A DNA stretch of 64,000 bases. It comes from Acetomicrobium thermoterrenum DSM 13490 (GTDB taxonomy: Bacteria > Synergistota > Synergistia > Synergistales > Acetomicrobiaceae). Positions 26,137-37,843 of this stretch are shown here, one piece after another; the stretch's first letter is position 1; each line of letters starts with the position of its first letter. The notes under the pieces were generated by a model. That model saw nothing but the letters and a program-made list of their open reading frames with translations. It was not told where the DNA came from and made no database searches. Where the stretch lies: the NCBI RefSeq assembly GCF_900107215.1, contig NZ_FNPD01000009.1, positions 1 through 64,000 on the forward strand, written 5' to 3'. Position numbers and translations under genes: made by a program.

Positions 26137-28046
26137 GCGGTTCCCCTCCTTCGCTTAATAGGTTTATATTGTTTACCTTTGCCTTCGTAAAATTTACCAA
26201 AAAACTCGACATAATGTAAACGGGCCGAGTGCAATACCGATCCAGCTATAGCTATTATTAAATTAAGCAAGTGTATCAGGACGGCCAATAAAATTCCAAA
26301 AAAAGTCACTCCCAACACATCCACGAACTTTGTCGCTACCATAGCCAATATGGCAGAAGATAAACCTATAGCCGCAATTCTTATGTAACTTAATACGTTA
26401 CCCACAGAACCAATGGTTTCCACAAATCCCGATAGATTTCCTCCTTTAATCAATAATGCAAGGCCGGTCACCAAAAGTGCAACGACAAAAGGTATCAGGT
26501 TGAGTTCAATTAAATTAAAGTAACCGACTACAAACAATACAATCCCCAGCAGCGTAAACAACGTTCCCAATCGCTCATATGTATGATGTTTGTTCTTGTA
26601 TTTGACTCCTTCATATGCCCCCAAGGCCAAACCTAAGATAACGTGCGCAACACCCAAAGAAACGGTAAAACCCATGACAGGAATAATGCCATGCGTTCTC
26701 TCAACCCATAGAGGTTCCATATGAAATAACCTGTGGCCAAGATCACCAAAAAATTCCCCATATAGGAATCCCCATATAATGCTCATTACCGATATGTTTA
26801 TAAGTATCTGCGAAACGCCTTTAAGGATCGGATTTTTCCGCCTGAATGCCTTTAAGCTAAACAAGCCGATAAGGAGAAAAATCAAGCCATAGCCAATATC
26901 GCCAATCATGCAACCGGCAAAAAGAGGAAAAAATATGGCTATAAAGGCAGTAGGATCCGTACTTTTATAGCCCGGCATGGGCATTAATTTTAGAAACAAT
27001 TCAAATGGTTTAGCCCATCTTGGATTGTCCAGCAAAATGGGCACTTTAGGCCATTCGCGCGGCTCGGGTGATCTCCATGTAATTAAAACTCTCTCTCCAA
27101 ACCTATTTTTCAGCGATGATTTTACCTTCTCAAACTCCGACGACGGTATCCATCCCGTCAAGGTAAAAATTTCCCCTTCGCTCGATAGTTTCTTTTCTAA
27201 AATTAAAGACTCCAACCTGTCATCAATTAATATATATAAAGCCGCTAAACGGGGACCCCACTCTTCTTTCGTCGAATCCAGCGTCTTCTTCGCTCGCTCC
27301 AACCTCTCCGGCAACCACTTAAGTTCCATTTGGGCCGCCATGGGGGATTCTATGGTAGACTCACCCGCAACTGTCTTGGGCATAGTGTAGGAAATACATC
27401 CAAACTCGTCCATAATTTCATGAACAGCAGAGATTTTATCCTGATCCACACTAAGGGCCATTATAGAGATGTTTTCTCCCTGGGAAAGCAACTTGTGGTT
27501 AACATAAGGCCTTTCCACAACAGGAGTCGCGGAACGAATTTTCCTTTCAAGCTTTTTCAGTAACCCGCTTATCTTGTCAGTTTCTACCAGCCAAAAGGAT
27601 ATTGCTTTCCCCCTTTTTTTCTCCTCAGTAAAAAAGTTATAGAAATGGTTAGCTATATAATGAACCTGCTTTAGGGCAAAAATTGATTCCTCCAATGCCT
27701 TTATCTCGTGAGCCATTTCGGATAGGCGCCCCTTAAATTCCACCAGACTTTTTTCTATTTCGTCTAAGGCTGCCATATCATCTAGATGAACAGCATTCCC
27801 TAAAGATTCCACGAGATCCTGGGGCAGGCTACTCCAATCGTTCCAACTAAGATCTTCTAAAAGGCCCAATATGCCAGCCCGCAAAAATTTCATCTTTTCG
27901 ACCATTGGTTCATCGGCTATTTGCCTGTATTCGACGGCCTCTTCGATTTCCACATGGAAAACCCCAAGGTCACGAATATGCTCTATTAAATCTTTACTAT
28001 CCTTTTGCAGGCCTATTATCTTGAGATGGATCATTTCCGCTATCAA
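26121..28046 (-). CDS. ntpI: V-type ATP synthase subunit I (a subunit, ion channel)
   Basis: 641-residue membrane subunit: a soluble, coiled-coil-containing N-terminal half (about 1-330) and seven to eight transmembrane segments, with signatures FPLFAGCMIGDIGYGL, GFLYGEFFGDLGHRLF and SYIRIAAIGLSSAILA (the conserved ion-path Arg). Start is probably TTG 28046, overlapping the H-like gene; the ATG at 28034 is the alternative. Confidence 0.94.
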   Translation of the reverse strand: MIAEMIHLKIIGLQKDSKDLIEHIRDLGVFHVEIEEAVEYRQIADEPMVEKMKFLRAGILGLLEDLSWNDWSSLPQDLVESLGNAVHLDDMAALDEIEKSLVEFKGRLSEMAHEIKALEESIFALKQVHYIANHFYNFFTEEKKRGKAISFWLVETDKISGLLKKLERKIRSATPVVERPYVNHKLLSQGENISIMALSVDQDKISAVHEIMDEFGCISYTMPKTVAGESTIESPMAAQMELKWLPERLERAKKTLDSTKEEWGPRLAALYILIDDRLESLILEKKLSSEGEIFTLTGWIPSSEFEKVKSSLKNRFGERVLITWRSPEPREWPKVPILLDNPRWAKPFELFLKLMPMPGYKSTDPTAFIAIFFPLFAGCMIGDIGYGLIFLLIGLFSLKAFRRKNPILKGVSQILINISVMSIIWGFLYGEFFGDLGHRLFHMEPLWVERTHGIIPVMGFTVSLGVAHVILGLALGAYEGVKYKNKHHTYERLGTLFTLLGIVLFVVGYFNLIELNLIPFVVALLVTGLALLIKGGNLSGFVETIGSVGNVLSYIRIAAIGLSSAILAMVATKFVDVLGVTFFGILLAVLIHLLNLIIAIAGSVLHSARLHYVEFFGKFYEGKGKQYKPIKRRRGTAWRKP

Positions 28047-28444
28047 ACTTCATCCATACCCCTTTTCCAATCCTCAATATTGCCTTCCTCTTCGCTTCCC
28101 CTGTCGAGGTTTGGCCATAAATCCTGCGATATTTCCGATATAATGGCATCTATTAGGCCGGGCTTATCTATTTTACCCGTCATATCCTTTGCTAGATCCT
28201 GATATTTTGTTTCCAGCTCGTGAGCCTGAAGCAAAAGAGTCTCCTCTTCTTTTTTGAGCTCTTGTTTGAAGAGCTCCATCCTCTTCACATACATTTCCTG
28301 AATTTGCCTTAAGGTTTCCTCTCTCGTTTTGTTCGCTTCGGCTATCCTCTGCTTATATTCAATTTCCAGTAAATTTTTGAAGGACTCCAACTCTTCAGTT
28401 AAATCATCATAGATTCCGTCTGTTTCCCCATCCTTATTGTTCAC
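28043..28444 (-). CDS. V-type ATPase stator subunit, G/H-like
   Basis: About 133 residues, almost wholly a charged coiled coil (residues 10-105), at the position where V-ATPase operons carry the G/H stator subunit (AhaH/NtpG). It would pair with subunit E. Assignment rests on place, size and helical character more than on a conserved motif. Start is GTG 28444, behind GGAGGAG; a longer reading from 28483 has no Shine-Dalgarno. It overlaps the CBS gene by 11 bases. Confidence 0.7.
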   Translation of the reverse strand: MNNKDGETDGIYDDLTEELESFKNLLEIEYKQRIAEANKTREETLRQIQEMYVKRMELFKQELKKEEETLLLQAHELETKYQDLAKDMTGKIDKPGLIDAIISEISQDLWPNLDRGSEEEGNIEDWKRGMDEV

Positions 28445-28901
28445 CCAAAACTCCTCCTTCCATGAGAAACTCACAGAAAGCACTTCTGTCTATTATCCCA
28501 ATATATTTCCCATCCTTTGCCACGGGAAGCCTTTTGATCCTTTTTCGAATCATCAAATCCGCAACGCTCATCAAACTCGCAGAAGGGTCTACGCTTATGA
28601 CTTCTCTTGTCATGAATTCTTCGACTCTTCTCAGGCCGATATCATGTATCTTGTCAAAAAGGGATAATTCCCCATTATTGCTTAAAAATGTCGATGAGGT
28701 AATGGTTTCAAGATAGGTTGGGAGTGCCGCTTTCAGGATGTCGCTTTCGGAAATGAAGCCAACTAAATACCAATTCCCTTCTACAACTGGCACGCCTGTA
28801 ACTTTATGAATATAAAACATTTTCACGGCATCTATAACCAAATCGTCTTTCGACAAAACCGTTAGATCTTTTTGCATCACCTCTTGAGCTTTTATGGCCA
28901 T
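28434..28901 (-). CDS. CBS-domain pair protein
   Basis: 155 residues consisting of two CBS domains (about 8-60 and 88-150), the second with VISVDPSASLMSVADLMIRKRIKRLPV. CBS pairs bind adenine nucleotides and sense energy charge. ATG 28901 follows AGGAGG by 8 bases, and this Shine-Dalgarno lies within the last codons of the tagA fusion. It is the first gene before the V-ATPase set and overlaps it, which suggests, but does not prove, a link with ATPase regulation. Confidence 0.85.
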   Translation of the reverse strand: MAIKAQEVMQKDLTVLSKDDLVIDAVKMFYIHKVTGVPVVEGNWYLVGFISESDILKAALPTYLETITSSTFLSNNGELSLFDKIHDIGLRRVEEFMTREVISVDPSASLMSVADLMIRKRIKRLPVAKDGKYIGIIDRSAFCEFLMEGGVLGEQ

Positions 28902-30616
28902 TAATCCATCCTCCTATTGCACAACCCCAACTTTGTCAAAAAAACCAATACCACGAACAGGGGCAATCTCATTATGCGCTTTAGCCTCCACGGTTCCTGT
29001 ATCGTCCGGTACAACCACTCTAAGCCCAATCTTTGCCAGGCAACAGGAGCTCTCTTTAAGCGTCCCGAGATCACGTCAAAACTTCCACCCACCCCTATTG
29101 CAATTACACCCTTTAAATGCTTCAAGTTTCGATAGATCCATATTTCCTGCTTAGGCACCCCAAGGCCAACGAAAAGTATCTTGGCCCCGCTTTCGTTGAT
29201 CAATTTACAAATATCAGAATCCCTCTCCTCGGAAAAGTAGCCATGATGAAAACCTGCTATTTTTAGGTTTGGGTAGCTTTCGTTGAGGCGCGCCGAGGCC
29301 TTTTCGACCACATCTTTGCTACCCCCAAGTAAGAATATAGACATACCCCTGTTTTCTGCCATTTCACACAAATTGTTCATAAAATCGATGCCGGCTATTC
29401 GTTGCTGTATTCTCACGCCCAATAACTTAAAGGCCCACACTAACCCCATTCCATCCGGTAAAGACAAATCGGCGGATTTTACAGCTTCTCTAAGCTCAAA
29501 ATCATACCTCGATCTTTCGGCAACTAAAGCATTGGGGGTGACGATCATGTAACTTTTATCATCTTCTTGACTTGCCCAGAATATCACTTTATTTAAGACA
29601 TAATCCAAAGAGACGTTATCGACGAATATACCCCATAAAGATGGTCTGCGCTGATCCTTGGGTGCAGCATTTTTTGCAACATAAATCAGAAATACCACTA
29701 TTCCTGCCGCAAGAGCGGTCATTGATATTTTCAACCCCCATGGCGATGGGACAAGCTGAAACAAAGCCACCGAGGTCCCTATGGTCATACAAAAAGCCGC
29801 GACCAACCTAACAGCCTGGGGGTGATCTATGCCTCGAGACACTAATTTCTCATAAAGAGAGACATTTCTCCAGCGGGCACTATCGGCAAAAGTCTTTCCA
29901 ACAAAACCGAGAGAGGCTTCCATTAGCGGCAATGCAAATAGCGACAGAGGCAACAAAATAGTCGCAAAAGTAACGCCCTTACTAACCCCTATGAGGGACG
30001 TACCGGCAATTAGGGTAGACCAAAAATACACCAACGGATCGCCTAACCTCCGATAAGTATGGCCAATCCTGCTCCAAAATATAAGACAGAGCGATATCCC
30101 AGCAAAGGAAATCCACATAGAATCTTTTAAACCTTGGTCCAAAAAGAAACTGACACCCCATAAAAGCACCCACGTTATGGCCATCAGGTGCCCGGATAAC
30201 CCCGATATTTCATCGACCTCTGACAAAAAAGTCTGGCATAATAGCAACCAAGTCGCCGTAGCAATTATTGCCACACCTGAAGACAGATAGTAAAAATTCT
30301 CATTGCCCAAAGTTATGAATTGTATTCGCGGCCCCACAAGAGCAAATGCTATAGCCAAGGCAATCCTCAAAAAAGGCCAAAACGGTGAAGAATACAACCT
30401 TTCCGCTGTAGCCACAACGGCGAAAATAATCCCAAAAGCCATTATAATGGAGGAGGTTTTTGTCCCAATTACAAGGGACAATAAAGACATGCTGGCAATC
30501 ATAAGCATATCTCTTGTATAATCCCATTGGTCAGTCGTCAATCGTCTTTTTGTGATTTTTTCAAAGATCAAGCAAGCCAAAGCCGTAACTGCGATCAAGA
30601 GGTAATCTGTGTCCAT
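28901..30616 (-). CDS. Membrane TagO/WecA-like (degenerate) plus TagA/WecG glycosyltransferase fusion
   Basis: 571 residues. Residues 1-320 form about ten hydrophobic segments that follow the MraY/WecA/TagO plan: an ISGLSG stretch (137-142) where active enzymes have DGLDG, a GDPLVYFWSTLIAG stretch (192-205), and SLYEKLVSRGIDHPQA (253-268) where they have HIHH/HLHH before RGLSHRQA. The catalytic Asp and His residues are therefore missing. Residues 330-550 are an intact GT26 TagA/WecG/CpsF domain (TPNALVAE, DLSLPDGMGLVWA, FVGLGVPKQEIWI, IGVGGSFDVISG). It likely adds an N-acetylmannosamine-type sugar to an undecaprenyl-linked glycan at the membrane. ATG 30616 follows AAGGAGGAG. It heads the long minus-strand run. 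Confidence 0.82.
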   Translation of the reverse strand: MDTDYLLIAVTALACLIFEKITKRRLTTDQWDYTRDMLMIASMSLLSLVIGTKTSSIIMAFGIIFAVVATAERLYSSPFWPFLRIALAIAFALVGPRIQFITLGNENFYYLSSGVAIIATATWLLLCQTFLSEVDEISGLSGHLMAITWVLLWGVSFFLDQGLKDSMWISFAGISLCLIFWSRIGHTYRRLGDPLVYFWSTLIAGTSLIGVSKGVTFATILLPLSLFALPLMEASLGFVGKTFADSARWRNVSLYEKLVSRGIDHPQAVRLVAAFCMTIGTSVALFQLVPSPWGLKISMTALAAGIVVFLIYVAKNAAPKDQRRPSLWGIFVDNVSLDYVLNKVIFWASQEDDKSYMIVTPNALVAERSRYDFELREAVKSADLSLPDGMGLVWAFKLLGVRIQQRIAGIDFMNNLCEMAENRGMSIFLLGGSKDVVEKASARLNESYPNLKIAGFHHGYFSEERDSDICKLINESGAKILFVGLGVPKQEIWIYRNLKHLKGVIAIGVGGSFDVISGRLKRAPVAWQRLGLEWLYRTIQEPWRLKRIMRLPLFVVLVFLTKLGLCNRRMD

Positions 30617-30682
30617 CTGAGATACACTCCTCCTTCGATTGGTTTGTTTATTAATTTTATCATGAAAGGGTCGGTGTATAGA

Positions 30683-33222
<2,540 letters not shown>

Positions 33223-33266
33223 GACATCATCCTCCTAAGTTATTGTTATAGATCTCGGTCTTCTAT

Positions 33267-34487
33267 TCAATCAAATAGATGCCCCAGTTTTTCTTTTTTA
33301 GTCTTTAGATAATTTAAGTTATAGGAGTTTGCCTCCACCTCGATAGGTACCCTATCGATAACCTCCAAGCCATATCCCTCTAAACCAATAACTTTCTTGG
33401 GATTATTGGTCATTAGGCGCAGCTTTCTTACCCCTAAATCGAAAAGTATCTGTGCACCAACGCCATAGTCCCTTAAATCGGGGCTCACTCCAAGTTTAAT
33501 ATTGGCCTCAACAGTATCCAATCCTTTTTCCTGAAGTTCATATGCCTTTAGCTTTTTATATAACCCTATTCCCCTGCCCTCTTGTCGCATATAAAGCACA
33601 ATACCTTTTCCTTCTTGTTCTATCATCTGCATTGCCCTATGAAGTTGTGGCCCACAATCGCACCTCAAGGATCCAAAAACATCTCCCGTGAGACATTCGG
33701 AATGAACTCGCACCAACACTTCATCGTCTTCCTTTATATCTCCTTTAACAAGAGCTATATGCAACATGTCAGGATCATCGTCCAATATCCATCTATAGGC
33801 ATGGGCAACGAATTTACCATACTCAGTGGGAAGATCCACAGTAGAAACTCTCTCAACGAGCTTCTCCCGTAAGTGTCTGTAGCGTATTAAACTCTTTATA
33901 GTCATTATTTTGAGCCCGAATTTTTTTGCAAATTCAATTAACTGGGGCAACCTTGCCATGGTGCCGTCATCGTTCATTATCTCGCATATTACCCCAACCG
34001 GCTCTAAACCTGCAAGTCTTGCCAAGTCCACCGCAGCTTCAGTGTGGCCAGCTCTTTTTAATACTCCACCCTTCCTGGCTATAAGGGGAAACATATGGCC
34101 AGGACGGCGAAAATCCGAGCTTTTAGCGCATGGATCCGCCAGGAGTTGGGCAGTGGCAGCTCTATCTTCAGCGGATATTCCCGTCGTTGTACCATTTTTC
34201 GCATCGACAGAAACGGTAAAAGCTGTACCGTGAGGGTCCGTGCTGTGCGTAACCATGGGCTCTAAATCCAATTGTCTTGCCCTTTCCTCCGTCAGGGGAA
34301 CGCACACCAACCCCCTTCCGTATTTGGTCATAAAATTGATGGACTCCGACGTGACCTTCGAGGCCGCCATGAGCAAATCCCCTTCGTTCTCTCTGTCCTC
34401 GTCGTCTACAACAATTATCATCTTACCCTCTTTGATAAGATCGATGGCTTCTTCCGGTGAAGCGAAAACCTCATCTGATAGGGCCAT
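33267..34487 (-). CDS. ribBA: Bifunctional DHBP synthase / GTP cyclohydrolase II
   Basis: About 406 residues. N-terminal RibB domain ([12 protein letters not shown] with the metal-site Glu, and [14 protein letters not shown]), then RibA from about residue 200 with the zinc site [18 protein letters not shown] and [11 protein letters not shown]. It supplies both precursors of riboflavin. The ATG at 34487 follows AGGGGG and gives the family-like start; the upstream ATG at 34514, overlapping the ribE stop, has a poorly spaced site. Confidence 0.94.
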   Translation of the reverse strand: MALSDEVFASPEEAIDLIKEGKMIIVVDDEDRENEGDLLMAASKVTSESINFMTKYGRGLVCVPLTEERARQLDLEPMVTHSTDPHGTAFTVSVDAKNGTTTGISAEDRAATAQLLADPCAKSSDFRRPGHMFPLIARKGGVLKRAGHTEAAVDLARLAGLEPVGVICEIMNDDGTMARLPQLIEFAKKFGLKIMTIKSLIRYRHLREKLVERVSTVDLPTEYGKFVAHAYRWILDDDPDMLHIALVKGDIKEDDEVLVRVHSECLTGDVFGSLRCDCGPQLHRAMQMIEQEGKGIVLYMRQEGRGIGLYKKLKAYELQEKGLDTVEANIKLGVSPDLRDYGVGAQILFDLGVRKLRLMTNNPKKVIGLEGYGLEVIDRVPIEVEANSYNLNYLKTKKEKLGHLFD

Positions 34488-34513
34488 TTTTCCATTCCCC
34501 CTTCCATTTTCCA

Positions 34514-35170
34514 TTAACTCCAACCGTAACGAGCTAATTTTTCCCATGTTAAATCGTTTTGTCTTTCTCCGCTAGAACTAAGCGGACCCCTCAAAAACCG
34601 TTCTATATATTTGCCTATTATATCCGTTTCAAGATTCACCATATCCCCCACCTTGAGATCGCCAAGGGTCGTAAGCTTTAGCGTGCTTGGAATGACACCA
34701 ACAGTAAATAAATTTTCTTCAACATCTATAACCGTCAAACTAACGCCATCGACGGCAATGGATCCCTTTGGGAGAATATAACGAATCAGAGAAGGGTCGG
34801 CTTTAACTCTCAACACGATAGTCTCCGTCTTCCTCGATATCCCGCTTACAAAACCAACACCTTCCACATGACCCAATACTATATGACCACCCAGGCGATC
34901 GCCTACTTTTAAAGCCCTCTCTAAGTTTACTTTATCAAAGGGCTTTAAAAAGCCCAACTTGGTCACAGTAACTGTTTCTCCCATCATTTCAGCCACAAAA
35001 CAGGAGCGTTCTCTTTTGACGACGCTTAGACATGCACCCGATACAGAAACGGATTCGTTTAGGGCAAGTTCCCCCGAAATCTCTGGAGCTTCAATCGTCA
35101 AGTTCGTTACATCGCCACGCCTATCCAGGGACAACACTATGCCAATTGTTTCGACTAAGCCCGTAAACAT
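34514..35170 (-). CDS. ribE: Riboflavin synthase, alpha chain
   Basis: 218 residues; dismutates two lumazines to riboflavin. The start [10 protein letters not shown] is canonical, and two lumazine-binding repeats are seen with [15 protein letters not shown] and [17 protein letters not shown]. It overlaps ribD by one base. Confidence 0.95.
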   Translation of the reverse strand: MFTGLVETIGIVLSLDRRGDVTNLTIEAPEISGELALNESVSVSGACLSVVKRERSCFVAEMMGETVTVTKLGFLKPFDKVNLERALKVGDRLGGHIVLGHVEGVGFVSGISRKTETIVLRVKADPSLIRYILPKGSIAVDGVSLTVIDVEENLFTVGVIPSTLKLTTLGDLKVGDMVNLETDIIGKYIERFLRGPLSSSGERQNDLTWEKLARYGWS

Positions 35171-36267
35171 TACATATCGACCTCCAAAAAGAGATCATCG
35201 TCCAGTTTCTTCATGCCCCGTATCCTTCCAATGGGAATTTCGGACATGGACATTAAGGATAATCCCGAAAAGGCGCCCTTCCCTCGGCCCATTATCTTGG
35301 GAGCGTAGAACAGAGCCATCTCATCGAACAACTTAGCATCAAAAAAAGAAGATAGCACATTTGGCCCACCTTCGACCAACAAATAGTGCACGTCCATAGA
35401 GGGCAACTTATAGACCATTTCCTTTATATCCAGGAACCCTCGGGAATCGGTAGGAATCTGCATTACTCCTGCCCCTCTCGAAATTATCTCCTCCACCTTC
35501 TGAGGGGAGGAGTCTTTGGATGTCACCACTAAAACATCGCCCTCTTTAAACACTTTGGCGTTGATAGGAATTCTTAAATGTGTATCCAAGATGATCTTAA
35601 GGGGGTGTTCTCCGTCTACATATCTTACGGTCAACTCCGGGTCATCTTTCAATATTGTCCCTATTCCTACGAGGACGGCATCCGCTTCGGCACGAAGCAA
35701 GTGAGATCGTTTGAGAGAGCTTGGCCCAGTTATCCAACGGCTGCTTCCGTCCGAAAGGGCTACATCGCCATCCAAACTCATTGCAGCTTTCAAGGTAATC
35801 CATGGCCGACCATCTTCAAATACTTTTAAAAAACCTCTGTTCAGCCATCTCGCCTCATCGCTGAGCACGCCGGAGACAACCTCCACACCATGCGTACGAA
35901 GATACTCAACCCCTCTTCCCCTGACCTTGGGAAAGGGGTCTTCCGTTGAAATGAACACCCTTTTTATTCCCCTTTCAACTATCAAAGGAGCGCAGGGAGG
36001 GGTGCGGCCATAATGTATACATGGTTCCAAATTTACGTAAAGCGTCGCCCCTCTAGACATATCCTTGGCCATTGACAAAGCCATGACCTCAGCATGTGGA
36101 GATCCGGGGCATCTATGAAAACCCATGCCAACAATTTTATCGTCCTTAACAACGACACAACCGACCCTCGGATTTGGGCTTGTCCTGCCTGTCCCCCTTC
36201 TGGCCAAGCTGAGTACAATACGCATATAATATTCATGTTGTCTTTTTTCCGATGCTTTCATTATCAT
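35170..36267 (-). CDS. ribD: Bifunctional riboflavin deaminase/reductase RibD
   Basis: About 365 residues. N-terminal cytidine-deaminase-like domain with zinc ligands in PHAEVMAL and EPCIHYGRTPPCAP; C-terminal NADPH-dependent reductase (from about 150; ITLKAAMSLDGDVAL, LLVEGGPNVLSSFF). First of four rib genes. The start is ambiguous among GTG 36273, ATG 36267 and ATG 36261, all next to AAAAGGTG; the middle one is chosen for spacing. It overlaps uvrC by about 35 bases, so no riboswitch leader precedes the rib genes. Confidence 0.92.
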   Translation of the reverse strand: MIMKASEKRQHEYYMRIVLSLARRGTGRTSPNPRVGCVVVKDDKIVGMGFHRCPGSPHAEVMALSMAKDMSRGATLYVNLEPCIHYGRTPPCAPLIVERGIKRVFISTEDPFPKVRGRGVEYLRTHGVEVVSGVLSDEARWLNRGFLKVFEDGRPWITLKAAMSLDGDVALSDGSSRWITGPSSLKRSHLLRAEADAVLVGIGTILKDDPELTVRYVDGEHPLKIILDTHLRIPINAKVFKEGDVLVVTSKDSSPQKVEEIISRGAGVMQIPTDSRGFLDIKEMVYKLPSMDVHYLLVEGGPNVLSSFFDAKLFDEMALFYAPKIMGRGKGAFSGLSLMSMSEIPIGRIRGMKKLDDDLFLEVDM

Positions 36268-37762
36268 TATCACCTTTTAAATACATAAGAATATGTCTTG
36301 CCAACCTTGGTCCGATATTGTCTACCTTTTCCAATTCCTCCGGAGTTTTAGAAGCTATGTGGGATACGCTGCCAAAAGCAGCGAGAAGGGCTGCCGCTCT
36401 TCTTTTTCCCACTCCGGGAATGTCTTCCAGGGCCGAACGACTATAGCGTTTATTGAATTTGTTGTTGTGCGACGAAAGGGCAAACCTGTGAGCTTCATCT
36501 CTGATCCTTCTGAGAAGGTTCAACCCCGGGTCATCCAAAGGGAGCTTCAGAGGTCTCCTGGAGTCGGGCAAATAAAGCTCTTCTTCCTCTTTGGCCAAAG
36601 CAACTGCATAAATGTTCTCTATTCCCAGTTCATTTAAAGCCTTCAAAGCAAAAGAAAGTTGTAGCGCACCACCATCTACCAATAGAAGTTGGGGCAAAGG
36701 CATGTTTTTCTCTACGAGCGACGAATATCGCCTTCGGACTATTTCTTCAACTGAACGAAAATCATCTATTCCCTCCACCGTTTTAATGACATAACGACGA
36801 TATAAAGAAGGATTTGGCATACCCTGTTCGAAAACCACAAAGACTCCATAGGTCTCCCTTCCGGACAAATGGGAAATGTCGCATCCTTCTATTCTCCAAA
36901 GGGGGGAGGCTATATCCAAGACTTCCTGCAGCCTTTCGAGTGCTTTCCAAATCTCTTTATCCAAAGGATCTCGAAGGGCAAAAGAGATCTGTTGTCTGCT
37001 TAAACGCCAAATGGCCCTTATTGCATCTCTATAAAAGGCTGCCTTCTCAAAAGCAAGAGATTCCACGGCTTCATTCATTTTCTTTCTGAGGCTTTCAACC
37101 AATGCACTTGTTTGCCCCCTCAAGAAAAGTATTACATCATCGACCAATTCCTGATATTCCCTTTGAGTGCAAAGACCCGCACATGGCCCAAGGCATTTAC
37201 CCATGTTATACCTGAGACAGGGTCGACTTTGGACGGGAGCTTCCTTCAAATTCAAACTGCAGTTTCTCAAAGGAAAATAACGCTCCATAAGTCTCAAAAC
37301 CTGTCTAAGTTCCTTTACTCTTGTATAGGGGCCGATGTAAGTGGAGCCATCATCGGCCTTATGTCTGGTTATCTCCACTTTGGGGTAGGGATCCCTGGTA
37401 ATTTTAATATAGGGATAACGTTCTCCCATTTTAAGTTCTATATTGAAAAAAGGTTGATAATGCTTTATCAAACGGGCTTCAACAACTAGGGCTTCTGCCT
37501 CCGTTTCCGTCCTTATGAAGGATATGTCTCTGATTAGCTCCACGAGCTTTCTCAATCTTGGGGAGGCAAACCCATTATGTCGAAAATATGACGAAACTCT
37601 TTTTTTCAGGGATTTAGCCTTCCCGACATACAATATCTTGTCTTCCTCGCCGTGAAATATATAAACCCCCGGCCTGTTCGGAAGGTTTCTTACCTTTTCA
37701 GATAAATAAGTTGGCACGCTTTGTTCGACTTCTTTTTTTCTGGGCATCTTATATTTTCCCAT
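36233..37762 (-). CDS. uvrC: Excinuclease ABC subunit C, shortened form
   Basis: Nucleotide-excision repair endonuclease, 509 residues against about 600 in most bacteria. GIY-YIG domain at about 30-105 (GVYIF, ILYVGKAKSLKKR), a four-Cys cluster region (168-198), UVR helices (225-252), then directly the RNase H-like domain from about 290 with CDISHLSG, LLLVDGG and DEAHRFAL, which keep the catalytic Asp-Asp-His, and a final (HhH)2 domain (DIPGVGKRRA, VDNIGPRLA). The ~150-residue stretch that normally separates UVR from the RNase H-like domain is reduced to about 40. ATG 37762 follows GGAGG closely. Confidence 0.93.
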   Translation of the reverse strand: MGKYKMPRKKEVEQSVPTYLSEKVRNLPNRPGVYIFHGEEDKILYVGKAKSLKKRVSSYFRHNGFASPRLRKLVELIRDISFIRTETEAEALVVEARLIKHYQPFFNIELKMGERYPYIKITRDPYPKVEITRHKADDGSTYIGPYTRVKELRQVLRLMERYFPLRNCSLNLKEAPVQSRPCLRYNMGKCLGPCAGLCTQREYQELVDDVILFLRGQTSALVESLRKKMNEAVESLAFEKAAFYRDAIRAIWRLSRQQISFALRDPLDKEIWKALERLQEVLDIASPLWRIEGCDISHLSGRETYGVFVVFEQGMPNPSLYRRYVIKTVEGIDDFRSVEEIVRRRYSSLVEKNMPLPQLLLVDGGALQLSFALKALNELGIENIYAVALAKEEEELYLPDSRRPLKLPLDDPGLNLLRRIRDEAHRFALSSHNNKFNKRYSRSALEDIPGVGKRRAAALLAAFGSVSHIASKTPEELEKVDNIGPRLARHILMYLKGDNDNESIGKKTT

Positions 37763-37793
37763 CTACCTCCGGGCTTCCTAATTCTTCGTTCTT

Positions 37794-37823
37794 ATTATAG
37801 GATTATTATTGGGATTTTGTCAT
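37794..37823 (-). promoter_or_regulatory. Promoter of the uvrC-rib-serS operon
   Basis: On the minus strand ATGACA (37818-37823), 18-base spacer, TATAAT (37794-37799), about 31 bases before the uvrC start. The same spacer must hold the cysS promoter on the other strand, for which I see only a weak TATTAT at 37804-37809. Confidence 0.55.
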
Positions 37824-37843
37824 ATAAGAAGGGAGAGAGCAAC

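Noticed and set aside
36234-36300. FMN riboswitch ahead of ribD
   Set aside because: The interval is uvrC coding sequence and shows none of the conserved RFN segments.
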